Positions 26,334-35,565 of a stretch of 64,000 bases of DNA are shown piece by piece. The DNA is from Streptomyces broussonetiae (lineage in GTDB: Bacteria; Actinomycetota; Actinomycetes; Streptomycetales; Streptomycetaceae): NCBI RefSeq assembly GCF_009796285.1, contig NZ_CP047020.1:5518001-5582000 (forward strand), read 5' to 3'. Within the stretch, counting starts at the first letter, position 1. Every line of letters begins with the position of its first letter. The notes under the pieces are model-generated. The model was given only the letters and a program-made list of their open reading frames with translations. It ran no database searches and was not told the DNA's origin. The position numbers and the translations under genes are program-made.

Positions 26334-27536
26334 ATGGCACCGTACGAATCCGACGACGCAGCGGACGAGGCGCGGGACGCAGCACCGCACGCCGGACGCC
26401 GCAAGGCCGCGCGGTACGCGGTCCCGGTCGCGGTGGTGGGGGTGGCGGCGGCCACGATCGGGCTGGTCCCGGCGCTCGCCGCCTCCGGCGACCCCGACCT
26501 GCCCAAGATCACCGCGCAGCAGCTCATCGACAAGATCGCCAAGTCGGACGTGCAGCAGCTGTCCGGCACCGTGAAGATCAGCACCGACCTCGGCCTGCCG
26601 AACCTCGGCGGCCTGGAGAGCAGCCTGGCCTCCGGAGCGGCCAAGGGTGCCGGCGACGGCTCCTCCGCCGACCCGCAGTCCAAGCTCACCGAGCTGGTCT
26701 CCGGCATGCACACGCTGCGTGTCGCGGCCGACGGCCCCGACAAGCAGAAGCTGTCGCTGCTGGAGAGCGGCTCCGAGTACAGCCTCATCCGCAACGGTAC
26801 GAACGTGTGGGGTTACGACAGCAAGACGAACTCGGTCTCCCACAGCACCTCCGCGGACTCCGGCAAGGACCACCGGGCCGAGCCCCCGGCCACGCCCAAG
26901 GACTTCGCCGACCAGGCGCTCAAGGCGGTGGACGGCACCACGTCCGTCACCGTCGACGGCACCGAGCAGGTCGCCGGGCGCGCCGCCTACAAGCTCCTGA
27001 TCAAGCCTCGCCAGTCCGGCACCACGGTCGGCGCGATCAGCATCGCCGTCGACGCGAAGACGGGCATGCCGCTCAAGTTCACCCTGACCCCGAAGAGCGG
27101 CGGCGCCGCCGTCGTCGACGCGGGCTTCACCGAGGTCTCCTTCGCCGAACCGGCCGCCTCCACCTTCGACTTCACCCCGCCCAAGGGTGCGAAGGTGACC
27201 GAGCACAAGGAGGACGCCACGGCACGGCGGCACGCGCCCAAGGCCGGCGAGGGCTTCGCCGCACACCGCGACGGATCCACGGTCCTGGGCAAGGGCTGGA
27301 CGTCCATCGCCACCTTCGACACCGGCGCCAAGGGCGGCCTGCCGACCGGCGGTGCCAAGGCCGGTGAACTCGGCGGCTTCCTCGGCTCGCTCGGCGACCA
27401 CGTCTCCGGGAAGTTCGGCAAGGGCACGGTCTTCTCCACCCGCCTGGTCAACGCCCTGATCACCGACGACGGCAAGGTCTACGCCGGCGCGGTGACCAAG
27501 GACGCCCTGGTGAAGGCGGCGAACGAGGGAAAGTAA
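26334..27536 (+). CDS. LolA/RseB-like lipid-binding domain protein, membrane-anchored
   Basis: 400 residues. Cytoplasmic N-terminus (~28), one hydrophobic segment (YAVPVAVVGVAAATIGLVPA), then an extracellular domain of LolA-like fold: LPKITAQQLIDKIAKSDVQ, LLESGSEYSLIRNGTNVWGY and SISIAVDAKTG-like strands. In actinobacteria such proteins are annotated outer-membrane lipoprotein carrier-like or DUF2092; they may bind lipid or regulate a sigma factor. The ATG follows GGAGGTAAGGCACAC. The next genes encode an ABC exporter, 73 bases on, so the three may cooperate. Confidence 0.87.
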   Translation: MAPYESDDAADEARDAAPHAGRRKAARYAVPVAVVGVAAATIGLVPALAASGDPDLPKITAQQLIDKIAKSDVQQLSGTVKISTDLGLPNLGGLESSLASGAAKGAGDGSSADPQSKLTELVSGMHTLRVAADGPDKQKLSLLESGSEYSLIRNGTNVWGYDSKTNSVSHSTSADSGKDHRAEPPATPKDFADQALKAVDGTTSVTVDGTEQVAGRAAYKLLIKPRQSGTTVGAISIAVDAKTGMPLKFTLTPKSGGAAVVDAGFTEVSFAEPAASTFDFTPPKGAKVTEHKEDATARRHAPKAGEGFAAHRDGSTVLGKGWTSIATFDTGAKGGLPTGGAKAGELGGFLGSLGDHVSGKFGKGTVFSTRLVNALITDDGKVYAGAVTKDALVKAANEGK

Positions 27537-27609
27537 CCCCATCCGGGCACTACGGGCCGTGACGGTGCGTTGACTCTTCACAGGAGGACGAACCGAGGAG
27601 GGGGAGCCG

Positions 27610-28608
27610 ATGGACGGACCGTCCGTCACGGGGCGGGAGGCGGGGGACGTGGGGGAGCGGGCCCCGGGGCAGGCGGAGGCGAGCGTCATCGCCACGCGCG
27701 GTCTCACCAAGCGCTACCGCGGCGGACAGCTCGCCGTCGACGGTCTCGACCTGACCGTCCCGGCGGGCAGCGTCTTCGGCTTCCTCGGCCCGAACGGCTC
27801 GGGCAAGACCACCACCATCCGCATGCTGATGGGCCTCATCGAGCCGACCGCAGGCACGGCCAGCGTGCTGGGCCGCCCGATGCCCCGGGCGGCCCGTGCG
27901 GTGCTTCCCGAGGTCGGCGCGCTCATCGAGGGCCCAGCCCTGTACGGCTTCCTCTCCGGCCGGGACAACCTGCTGCGCTACGACGCCGCCGACCCGACCG
28001 CCGATCCCCGCACCCGGCACGCCCGCGTCGCCGCCGCCCTGGACCGGGTGGGCCTCGCGGCCGCTGCCGGCAAGAAGGCGAAGGCGTACTCGCTCGGCAT
28101 GAAGCAGCGCCTGGGTCTCGCGGCGGCGCTGCTCCAGCCGCGTCGGCTGCTCGTGCTGGACGAGCCCACCAACGGGCTCGACCCGCAGGGCATGCGGGAG
28201 ATCCGCACGCTGATCAGAGAACTGGCCGCCGACGGCACGACCGTCTTCCTCTCTTCCCATCTTCTCGACGAGATCGAGCAGGTGTGCACCCATGCGGCGG
28301 TCATGGCGCAGGGCCGGCTCGTCACCCAGGGCGCGGTGGCGGACCTGGCGGCGGGTGCGCGCGGCCGGCTGGTGGTGACCACTCCGGACGCGGCCGAGGC
28401 GGCTCGGGTGCTGAAGGAGCAGGGCGTCGCAGATGTCAGTGCCGACGGCGACCGGGTCATCGCCGAACCACCCGCGCGGGACCTCGCCGAGGTGAACGCG
28501 GCCCTGGTCACGGCGGGCGTGCGGGTCCGCGGCTTCACGCTCGAACGGGCCTCCCTGGAGGACGCGTTCGTGGCGCTGACGGGGGAGGGCTTCGATGTCG
28601 CGGGCTGA
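27610..28608 (+). CDS. ABC transporter ATPase (exporter type)
   Basis: 332 residues. After a 25-residue lead come Walker A GPNGSGKTTTIRMLMGL, signature YSLGMKQRLGLAAAL, Walker B LLVLDEPTNGLDPQGMREI and H-loop SSHLLDEIEQ. The C-terminal ~90 residues are the DUF4162-type extension of CcmA/NatA-like exporters. The ATG follows GAGGAGGGGGAGCCG. It overlaps the permease gene by 14 bases. Confidence 0.95.
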   Translation: MDGPSVTGREAGDVGERAPGQAEASVIATRGLTKRYRGGQLAVDGLDLTVPAGSVFGFLGPNGSGKTTTIRMLMGLIEPTAGTASVLGRPMPRAARAVLPEVGALIEGPALYGFLSGRDNLLRYDAADPTADPRTRHARVAAALDRVGLAAAAGKKAKAYSLGMKQRLGLAAALLQPRRLLVLDEPTNGLDPQGMREIRTLIRELAADGTTVFLSSHLLDEIEQVCTHAAVMAQGRLVTQGAVADLAAGARGRLVVTTPDAAEAARVLKEQGVADVSADGDRVIAEPPARDLAEVNAALVTAGVRVRGFTLERASLEDAFVALTGEGFDVAG

Positions 28609-29488
28609 GACACTCCTGGCCGGCTCGCCGGTGGCCGACGCGCGTCGGCCGAGTCCGCTGTGGACGTTCGGGCTGCTGCGCAGCGAGCTGGTCACGACCC
28701 TGCGCCGCTGGCGCACGCTCGCCCTGCTCGGGGTGCTGGCCGCGGTGCCGGTGCTGGTCGGGGTCGCGGTGAAGATCGAGACGCGGGGCGGCGGGTCGGC
28801 GGACCACGGCGGCCAGGGCCCGGCGTTCATCTCGCAGATCACCAACAACGGCCTGTTCCTGGTGTTCACGGCGCTGGCCGCGACCCTGCCGTTCTTCCTC
28901 CCGATGGCCGTCGGCGTCGTAGCGGGCGACGCGATAGCCGGCGAGGCGGGCGCGGGCACCCTGCGCTATCTGCTGGTCGCCCCGGCCGGCCGGGGCAGGC
29001 TGCTGCTCACCAAGTACACGACCGTGCTGGCCTTCTGTCTGCTGGCCACCCTGATCGTCGCCCTCTCGGCACTGATCACCGGCGCGCTGCTGTTCCCGCT
29101 GGGCGACCTGATGACGATCTCCGGCACCCGGATCAGCTTCGCCGAGGGCCTCGGCCGGGCCCTGCTGATCGCCCTGGCCGTCGCCGCCTCACTGGTCGGC
29201 GTGGCCGCGCTCGGCCTGTTCGTGTCGACGCTCACGGGCAGCGGGATCGCGGCGATGGCGACCACCGTCGGGCTGCTCATCACCATCCAGATCCTCGACC
29301 AGATACCCCAGCTGCACGCGCTCCAGCCGTACTTCTTCTCGCACTACTGGCTGTCGTTCGCCGACCTGATGCGTGACCCGGTCTACTGGGACGACCTGGA
29401 GAAGAACCTCGGCCTGCAGGCGCTGTACGCGGCCGTGTTCGGCTCGGCGGCCTGGGCGAGGTTCACGACGAAGGACATCAGCGCGTAG
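28595..29488 (+). CDS. ABC-2 type exporter permease
   Basis: 297 residues, six hydrophobic helices typical of ABC-2 permeases. GDAIAGEAGAGTLRYLLVAP is the conserved cytoplasmic block that contacts the ATPase. No substrate can be inferred; a multidrug or lipid role beside the LolA-like protein is possible. The gene ends three bases before the convergent FMN-reductase gene. Confidence 0.93.
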   Translation: MSRAETLLAGSPVADARRPSPLWTFGLLRSELVTTLRRWRTLALLGVLAAVPVLVGVAVKIETRGGGSADHGGQGPAFISQITNNGLFLVFTALAATLPFFLPMAVGVVAGDAIAGEAGAGTLRYLLVAPAGRGRLLLTKYTTVLAFCLLATLIVALSALITGALLFPLGDLMTISGTRISFAEGLGRALLIALAVAASLVGVAALGLFVSTLTGSGIAAMATTVGLLITIQILDQIPQLHALQPYFFSHYWLSFADLMRDPVYWDDLEKNLGLQALYAAVFGSAAWARFTTKDISA

Positions 29489-29491
29489 GGC

Positions 29492-30085
29492 CTATCCGGC
29501 GGCCGTCGCGTACGGGAAACGGGCGAGCGGCGCGTCCTGCGCGAAGAACGTCTTCGCGCGCGTGAGCGCGTCCGTGTCCTGCAGTACGTCGCCCGGCCCG
29601 CTGCCGTTGCCCAGCAGGACCCCGCCGAAGCGCATGCCCATGTAGGCCGCCGAGTTGTTGAGTGTGCCGACGTAAGGGTCGGCGACCGACGGCTCGCGGT
29701 CGGCGAGCGCGGCGATGCCCCAGAGCGTGCGGTGGGCCAGGGTCGTCCTGAAGTCCAGGCCGGGGGTGCGCAGCCAGCCCGACCAGTGGTCGAGGTAGCG
29801 CTTGGTGAGGCCGGACACCGAGTACCAGTACAGCGGTGAGGCGATCACGATGTCCGTGGCAGCCAGGGTGGCGTCCAGCAGCCGGCCGGTGCTGCTGTCC
29901 TGCGGCGGCCGTACGTGTTCGGTGTCGTGCCGCAGGTCCACGAAGTCGGGCAGTGGGTGCTCGGCGAGGCGGATCCAGCGCTGTTCGACGTCACCGGGCA
30001 GCTGCTCGGCCGCCCTGCGGGCCAGCAGCTCGGTGTTGCCACCGGTGCGGGCGCTGCCGAGCAGGAACAGGAAGCGGCGGCTCAT
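29492..30085 (-). CDS. NAD(P)H-dependent FMN reductase/flavodoxin-fold oxidoreductase
   Basis: 197 residues. The N-terminal flavin-phosphate loop GSARTGGNTELLARRAAEQL and the second loop ASPLYWYSVSGLTKRYLDHW mark the NADPH-dependent FMN reductase (WrbA/YieF-like) fold. It probably reduces quinones or xenobiotics. ATG after GGGAGACCCC. The upstream region contains a short palindrome TGCATTTTATGCA at 30130-30142. Confidence 0.92.
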   Translation of the reverse strand: MSRRFLFLLGSARTGGNTELLARRAAEQLPGDVEQRWIRLAEHPLPDFVDLRHDTEHVRPPQDSSTGRLLDATLAATDIVIASPLYWYSVSGLTKRYLDHWSGWLRTPGLDFRTTLAHRTLWGIAALADREPSVADPYVGTLNNSAAYMGMRFGGVLLGNGSGPGDVLQDTDALTRAKTFFAQDAPLARFPYATAAG

Positions 30086-30281
30086 GGGGTCTCCCAGGGG
30101 CGTGCTGTCGTACCACGATTAAAGGCGTGTGCATTTTATGCATACGCAACCAAATTTGACCAGGGCGCGCCTGGTGCGAGGCTGTGACGCTGCGGTGACG
30201 CGGAAGCCGTGGGGAGCCGACACACTGGTGGGCAGGACGCGTACGACCGGATCGCGATGCCGGGGGAGTGAGGGAGAACCG

Positions 30282-31436
30282 ATGGCTCGACTGAGCTTCG
30301 AGAAGAAGCGGGCGCAGCAGCCCGCGGAGCACCCGGCGGTGGTACCGGTCCGGGTGTTCGGCACCGGAGGCGCGTCGGTGGGCGGGACGTCGGTGGTGGT
30401 GCCACCGGGCGAGGAGATCCAGCAGGCGGTGCTGAACCACCTCCAGCGCCTCGCCATCAGCCTCGGCGCCCCGATACACGCCACGATCCATGACGAGCGA
30501 GCCGGCTGCGTGGTTCCGCTGGAGGTCTCGGCGGACGGCTCCAGCCGCGTCACGGGCGAGGCGGTACGGACGGCTGCCCGGCAGGAGCTGCGGCCGACGG
30601 AGCCGGGGCCCGTGCCGGCCGGGACGGTGCAGGCGCCCACGGGACAGTTCGGCCCTCCGCCGGTCATGACGGAGTCCCTGGCGTCGGTCTCGGTGCCCGC
30701 GGCGGCCTTGGTGCCGTCACTGGTATCGGTGCCGTCACCAGCCCCGGTGTTGACGGCCGTCGACGAGGTCCCCAAGGCCGACGTCCTGCGGGCCGAGGAG
30801 CCCGCACCCGCGGCGGCCGCCTCTGCCCGCACCCCTGTCATCGCCCCCGCCCCGGTCCTCGCCCACATCCCCGCCGAGGCTTTCGACACCCCTGCCCACA
30901 CGCCCGCCCGCGGTTTCGACGCCGTGGCCGAGGAGGTGCTCGGGGACGGCCCCGTGACCGAGACGGCGGAGGGCGCCGAGCTGCTGACCGGGCCGATGAC
31001 GCGGATCAACGAAGCCGTGCGGGCGGGCCGGATCGAGGCGGCGGCGGAACTCGCCGACCGTACGGTCACCGAGGCGGCCACCGTGCTCGGCCCCGGCCAC
31101 GCCGAGGTGCTGCACCTGCGCGAACTGTCCGCCTACATCTCCTACTTGGACGGCGACCCGGTCCGCGCCTTCGAGCAGTCCCTGGACCTCGCCCGGCTGC
31201 GCCGGCAGGCCCGGGACACGGAGGCCGCCTACGGCAACGTGCGCAGTGCTGCGACCGCCTGGCGCGCGGTGCGCGACCCCGAGGAGGGCCTGCGGATGGG
31301 CCACGACCTGATCGAGCTGTGGACGGACCTCACCGCCGAGCCGGGCCCCGCCGCCGACGACCCGCAGCCCCTGGAGTCCGCCCGCGCCCGCATGGTCCGC
31401 CTGACCGACCGTGCGGCCCGCGGCGCACAGCCGTGA
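30282..31436 (+). CDS. Tetratricopeptide-like repeat protein of unknown function
   Basis: 384 residues. Residues 1-110 form a small folded region (EEIQQAVLNHLQRLAISLGA). Residues ~110-235 are Pro/Ala/Val-rich and disordered. Residues ~235-384 are alpha-helical TPR-like (AELADRTVTEAATVLGPGHA, then RELSAYISYLDGDPVRAFEQ), as in actinobacterial TPR proteins that follow signalling genes. No catalytic motif or signal peptide is seen. ATG after AGGGAGAACCG. Function unknown. Confidence 0.85.
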   Translation: MARLSFEKKRAQQPAEHPAVVPVRVFGTGGASVGGTSVVVPPGEEIQQAVLNHLQRLAISLGAPIHATIHDERAGCVVPLEVSADGSSRVTGEAVRTAARQELRPTEPGPVPAGTVQAPTGQFGPPPVMTESLASVSVPAAALVPSLVSVPSPAPVLTAVDEVPKADVLRAEEPAPAAAASARTPVIAPAPVLAHIPAEAFDTPAHTPARGFDAVAEEVLGDGPVTETAEGAELLTGPMTRINEAVRAGRIEAAAELADRTVTEAATVLGPGHAEVLHLRELSAYISYLDGDPVRAFEQSLDLARLRRQARDTEAAYGNVRSAATAWRAVRDPEEGLRMGHDLIELWTDLTAEPGPAADDPQPLESARARMVRLTDRAARGAQP

Positions 31437-31479
31437 GCCCGGCCCTCGCAAGACGTCGTCACCCCGGCCGCCACGGGGC

Positions 31480-31947
31480 CTACTGCAAGCAGAACTCGTT
31501 GCCCTCCGGGTCCGTCAGCACCAGCCACTGACCGGCGGGCTCCTGCACCTCGCGTACGACCCGTGCGCCCAGCGCCTGGAGCCGGGCCAGCTCCGCCGCG
31601 CGCCGCTCGGGGCCGGCGTGCAGGTCGAGGTGGAGGCGGTTCTTGACCGTCTTGGGCTCCGGGACGCGCTGGAAGAGCAGGCGCCGGCCCAGACCGGTGC
31701 CGGTCCCGGGATCGTACGGGTCGTCGGGATGCCGTACGGCGATCAGGTCGCGGAAGGCGGGGCGGCCGTGGTACTCGATCGTGGCCTCGCCGGGCAGCGC
31801 GCCGGCGGACAGCAGCCGTTCGATCAGGGCGCTGTTGTCCTCGGCCGTGTAGTGCAGCGCGGCGGCCCAGAAGTCGGCCTGCGTGTGCGGGTCGGCCGCG
31901 TCGATGACGAGCTTCCAGTGCAGGGGTGCGGGCGTCTGTGTCGACAT
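31480..31947 (-). CDS. VOC (glyoxalase/bleomycin-resistance fold) protein
   Basis: 155 residues. WKLVIDAADPHTQADFWAAA starts the first beta-alpha-beta module and NRLHLDLHAG, LVLTDPEGNEFCL the second, with metal-site residues His and Glu at the usual places. This is the Glyoxalase_6-type domain widespread in Streptomyces; substrate unknown. The ATG has no clear ribosome site; TATAAG eight bases upstream may be a -10 box of a nearly leaderless message. Confidence 0.88.
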   Translation of the reverse strand: MSTQTPAPLHWKLVIDAADPHTQADFWAAALHYTAEDNSALIERLLSAGALPGEATIEYHGRPAFRDLIAVRHPDDPYDPGTGTGLGRRLLFQRVPEPKTVKNRLHLDLHAGPERRAAELARLQALGARVVREVQEPAGQWLVLTDPEGNEFCLQ

Positions 31948-32032
31948 GAGCGCCACTTATAGCGCGCGGCACCGACAACGGCGGCACCGGTAACGGCCGT
32001 CGGACGGCTCTCGAGGAGTCGCGGGACAGCCG

Positions 32033-32992
32033 TCAGACGTCCACCGCCGCGGACTCGGCCTTCCCGCCGCGTGCCACCACCAGCGACTCCCGCGTGCGCC
32101 GCGCGGAACGCAGTGCCTCGCCCGTGAGCAGGATCAGCGCCAGCCAGACCAGTGCGAACCCGGCCCACCGCTCGGGCGGCATGGCCTCGTGGAAGTACAG
32201 GATGCCGAGCAGGAACTGGAAGACGGGGGCGAGGTACTGCAGCAGCCCCAGCGTGGACAGGGGCACGCGGATCGCCGCCGCGCCGAAGCAGACCAGCGGC
32301 AGCGCGGTGACCAGTCCGGTGGAGGCGAGCAGGGCGGCGTGCCCGGCGCCGTCGTTCACGAAGCTGGCCTCGCCGTGGGCGACGAGCCACAGCAGATAGC
32401 CGAACGCGGGCAGGAACTGGATCGCGGTCTCGGCCGCCAGCGACTCGATGCCGCCGAGGCCGACCTTCTTCTTCACGAGGCCGTAGGTGGCGAAGGAGAA
32501 GGCGAGGACGAGCGAGATCCACGGCGGACGGCCGTAGCCGACGGTGAGGACGACGACGGCGGCGAAGCCCGTCGCGACCGCCACCCACTGCACGGGCCGC
32601 AGCCGTTCCTTCAGCAGCAGCACACCCATCGCGATGGTCACCAGCGGGTTGATGAAGTACCCGAGCGACGACTCGACCACATGGCCCGAGTTCACGGCCC
32701 ATATGTAGACGCCCCAGTTCACGGTGATGACGGCGGCGGCCACGGCGACGAGCGCGAGCCGGCGCGGCTGGCGCAGCAGCTGCCCGGCCCAGTCCCAGCG
32801 CCGTACGAAGAGCAGGGCGACGGCGACGACGACCAGGGACCAGACCATGCGGTGGGCGAGGATCTCCACCGCCCCGGCAGGCTTCAGCAGCGGCCAGAAC
32901 AGAGGGACCAGCCCCCACAGGCCGTAGGCGGCCAAGCCGTTCAGCAGGCCTGTCCGGTCTTCGCTCCGGGAGCTCCTGGACGTCCTGCTCAC
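32033..32992 (-). CDS. rarD: EamA-family transporter RarD
   Basis: 319 residues, about ten membrane helices, with RarD signatures NWGVYIWAVNSGHVVESSLG and YFINPLVTIAMGVLLLKE. RarD proteins belong to the drug/metabolite transporter superfamily and are linked to chloramphenicol sensitivity in Gammaproteobacteria; the substrate here is unknown. GTG start chosen because AAGGAGGGGCC precedes it; an ATG 90 bases upstream sits in the hairpin and has no ribosome site. Confidence 0.93.
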   Translation of the reverse strand: MSRTSRSSRSEDRTGLLNGLAAYGLWGLVPLFWPLLKPAGAVEILAHRMVWSLVVVAVALLFVRRWDWAGQLLRQPRRLALVAVAAAVITVNWGVYIWAVNSGHVVESSLGYFINPLVTIAMGVLLLKERLRPVQWVAVATGFAAVVVLTVGYGRPPWISLVLAFSFATYGLVKKKVGLGGIESLAAETAIQFLPAFGYLLWLVAHGEASFVNDGAGHAALLASTGLVTALPLVCFGAAAIRVPLSTLGLLQYLAPVFQFLLGILYFHEAMPPERWAGFALVWLALILLTGEALRSARRTRESLVVARGGKAESAAVDV

Positions 32993-33053
32993 GGCCCCTC
33001 CTTCTGGTGACACTCGCACGCGCGAGAAAGAAGGTAGCGCCGCACACCCCTGG

Positions 33054-33087
33054 CTGTCATGCCCGTATCGCCATACGGTCATGACAG
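33054..33087 (-). terminator. Long hairpin between the NmrA-like and rarD genes
   Basis: CTGTCATG...CATGACAG outer arms continue inward as CCGTAT/ATACGG with a CGCC loop, about 15 paired positions with one mismatch. It ends 17 bases after the NmrA-like stop. A terminator is likely; it also sits in the rarD upstream region. Confidence 0.65.
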
Positions 33088-33103
33088 TCGGAGGGGGTGA
33101 CGC

Positions 33104-33958
<855 letters not shown>

Positions 33959-34031
33959 GGTTCGCAAACTCCTTGTGGGGGTGTCCTTTGCCGTATGACA
34001 CTCACCCTAGGAGGTGCACTAACCAAGCGAA

Positions 34032-34056
34032 AGTACCCACTTTGAAGTAAGGTACT
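34032..34056. promoter_or_regulatory. Candidate operator between the Qor2-like and HxlR genes
   Basis: Perfect 6-base inverted repeat AGTACC (34032-34037) and GGTACT (34051-34056) in the 101-base divergent region, directly before the hxlR ATG. TAAGGT inside the right half could be its -10 box, so a bound dimer would repress its own gene and possibly the divergent one. Confidence 0.5.
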
Positions 34057-34059
34057 GGC

Positions 34060-34488
34060 ATGAAGGTAAGCAAGAAGGTGGTGGACGCCGCCGAGGCCCT
34101 GTGCCCCCACCGGCTCGTCCTGGAGCACGTCACCAGCCGTTGGGGCGTGCTCGTCCTGACCGAACTGCTGGAACGGCCGTACCGGTTCAGTGAGCTGCGC
34201 CGGGCGATCAGTGCCGTCGGCGGGCGGGGCGTCAGCGAGAAGATGCTCACCCAGACCCTCCAGACCCTGGAGCGCGACGGCCTCGTCCACCGGGACGCCA
34301 AGCCGGTCATCCCGCCGCGGGTGGACTACTCGCTCACCGGCCTCGGCCGTGAGGCGGCGGAGCAGGTGCGCGCCCTCGCCCTGTGGACGCACGACCGCAT
34401 GGGCGAGGTGGAGCAGGCCCGTCAGGTCTACGACGACAGGCGCCGGGCATACGACGAGGCCCGGGAAATCCAGTCCCGGGCCTCGTAG
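34060..34488 (+). CDS. HxlR-family transcriptional regulator (QorR/YodB-like)
   Basis: 142 residues, single winged-helix domain: SRWGVLVLTELLERPYRFSE, GVSEKMLTQTLQTLERDGLV, DYSLTGLGREAAEQV. The Cys at residue 15 (EALCPHR) is in the position of the redox-sensing Cys of YodB and QorR. It is divergent from the Qor2-like reductase. No ribosome site before the ATG, suggesting a leaderless message. Its last codons form part of a 12-base hairpin. Confidence 0.93.
   Translation: MKVSKKVVDAAEALCPHRLVLEHVTSRWGVLVLTELLERPYRFSELRRAISAVGGRGVSEKMLTQTLQTLERDGLVHRDAKPVIPPRVDYSLTGLGREAAEQVRALALWTHDRMGEVEQARQVYDDRRRAYDEAREIQSRAS
34455..34485. terminator. Terminator built into the 3' end of the hxlR coding sequence
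   Basis: Perfect 12-base arms CGAGGCCCGGGA (34455-34466) and complement (34474-34485), 7-base loop, ending right before the hxlR stop and 19 bases from the convergent korB stop. It likely terminates both transcripts. Confidence 0.65.
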
Positions 34489-34503
34489 CCAAGCGTTGGA
34501 CGG

Positions 34504-35565
34504 CTAGCCGACGACTGTCCAGGTGTCGCCGCCGGCGAGGAGTGCGGCGAGGTCGCCCTTGCCCTTCTGCTCGATGGCGGTGTCGAGCTGGTCGGCCATG
34601 GCGGTGTCGTAGACCGGGCGTTCGACGTTGCGGAAGACGCCGATGGGGGTGTGGTGCAGGGTGTCGGGGTCGGCGAGGCGGGAGAGGGCGAAGGCGGTGG
34701 TCGGGGACGTGGCGTGGGCGTTGTGGACGAGGATGTCCGCCTCGTTGCCGGGCGTCACGGTGACGACCTCCAGGTCGCCGGTGGTCTGGTTGCGCACGAC
34801 ACCACGGGCCGCGTCGGCGCCGAAGCGGATGGGCCTGCCGTGTTCCAGGCGGATCAGTGCTTCCTCGGCCTGCTGTTTGTCCTTGAGGGCGTCGAAGGCG
34901 CCGTCGTTGAAGATGTTGCAGTTCTGGTAGATCTCGATCAGGGCCGTGCCCGGGTGGTCGGCGGCCTGGCGCAGCACGTCGGTGAGGTGTTTGCGGTCGG
35001 AGTCGATGGTGCGGGCCACGAAGGAGGCCTCGGCGCCGATGGCCAGGGACACGGGGTTGAACGGGGCGTCCAGGGAGCCCATCGGGGTCGACTTGGTGAT
35101 CTTGCCGACTTCGGAGGTCGGGGAGTACTGGCCCTTGGTCAGGCCGTAGATCCGGTTGTTGAACAGCAGGATCTTGAGGTTGACGTTGCGGCGCAGGGCG
35201 TGGATGAGGTGGTTGCCGCCGATGGACAGGGCGTCGCCGTCACCGGTGACCACCCACACGGACAGATCGCGTCTGCTGGTGGCCAGGCCCGTGGCGATGG
35301 CGGGGGCGCGGCCGTGGATGGAGTGCATCCCGTAGGTGTTGAGGTAGTACGGGAAGCGGGAGGAACAGCCGATGCCGGAGACGAAGACGATGTTCTCCTT
35401 CGCCAGGCCCAGCTCGGGCATGAAGCCCTGTACGGCGGCGAGGATGGCGTAGTCACCGCAGCCCGGGCACCAGCGGACCTCCTGGTCGGACTTGAAGTCC
35501 TTCATCGACTGCTTGGCCTCGGCCTTGGGAACCAGGTGCAGCAGCGCGTTGCCGGCGTCAGTCAT
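34504..35565 (-). CDS. korB: 2-oxoacid:ferredoxin oxidoreductase beta subunit
   Basis: 353 residues. TPP-binding subunit: WCPGCGDYAILAAVQ, SGIGCSSRFPYYLNTYGMHS (conserved CS), GDGDALSIGGNHLIHALRRN (Mg/TPP motif) and LFNNRIYGLTKGQYSPTS. With the alpha subunit it oxidises 2-oxoglutarate (or a related oxoacid) to the acyl-CoA and reduces ferredoxin. It lacks extra ferredoxin domains, as in actinobacterial KorB. The ATG lies 8 bases inside the end of korA. Confidence 0.95.
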   Translation of the reverse strand: MTDAGNALLHLVPKAEAKQSMKDFKSDQEVRWCPGCGDYAILAAVQGFMPELGLAKENIVFVSGIGCSSRFPYYLNTYGMHSIHGRAPAIATGLATSRRDLSVWVVTGDGDALSIGGNHLIHALRRNVNLKILLFNNRIYGLTKGQYSPTSEVGKITKSTPMGSLDAPFNPVSLAIGAEASFVARTIDSDRKHLTDVLRQAADHPGTALIEIYQNCNIFNDGAFDALKDKQQAEEALIRLEHGRPIRFGADAARGVVRNQTTGDLEVVTVTPGNEADILVHNAHATSPTTAFALSRLADPDTLHHTPIGVFRNVERPVYDTAMADQLDTAIEQKGKGDLAALLAGGDTWTVVG

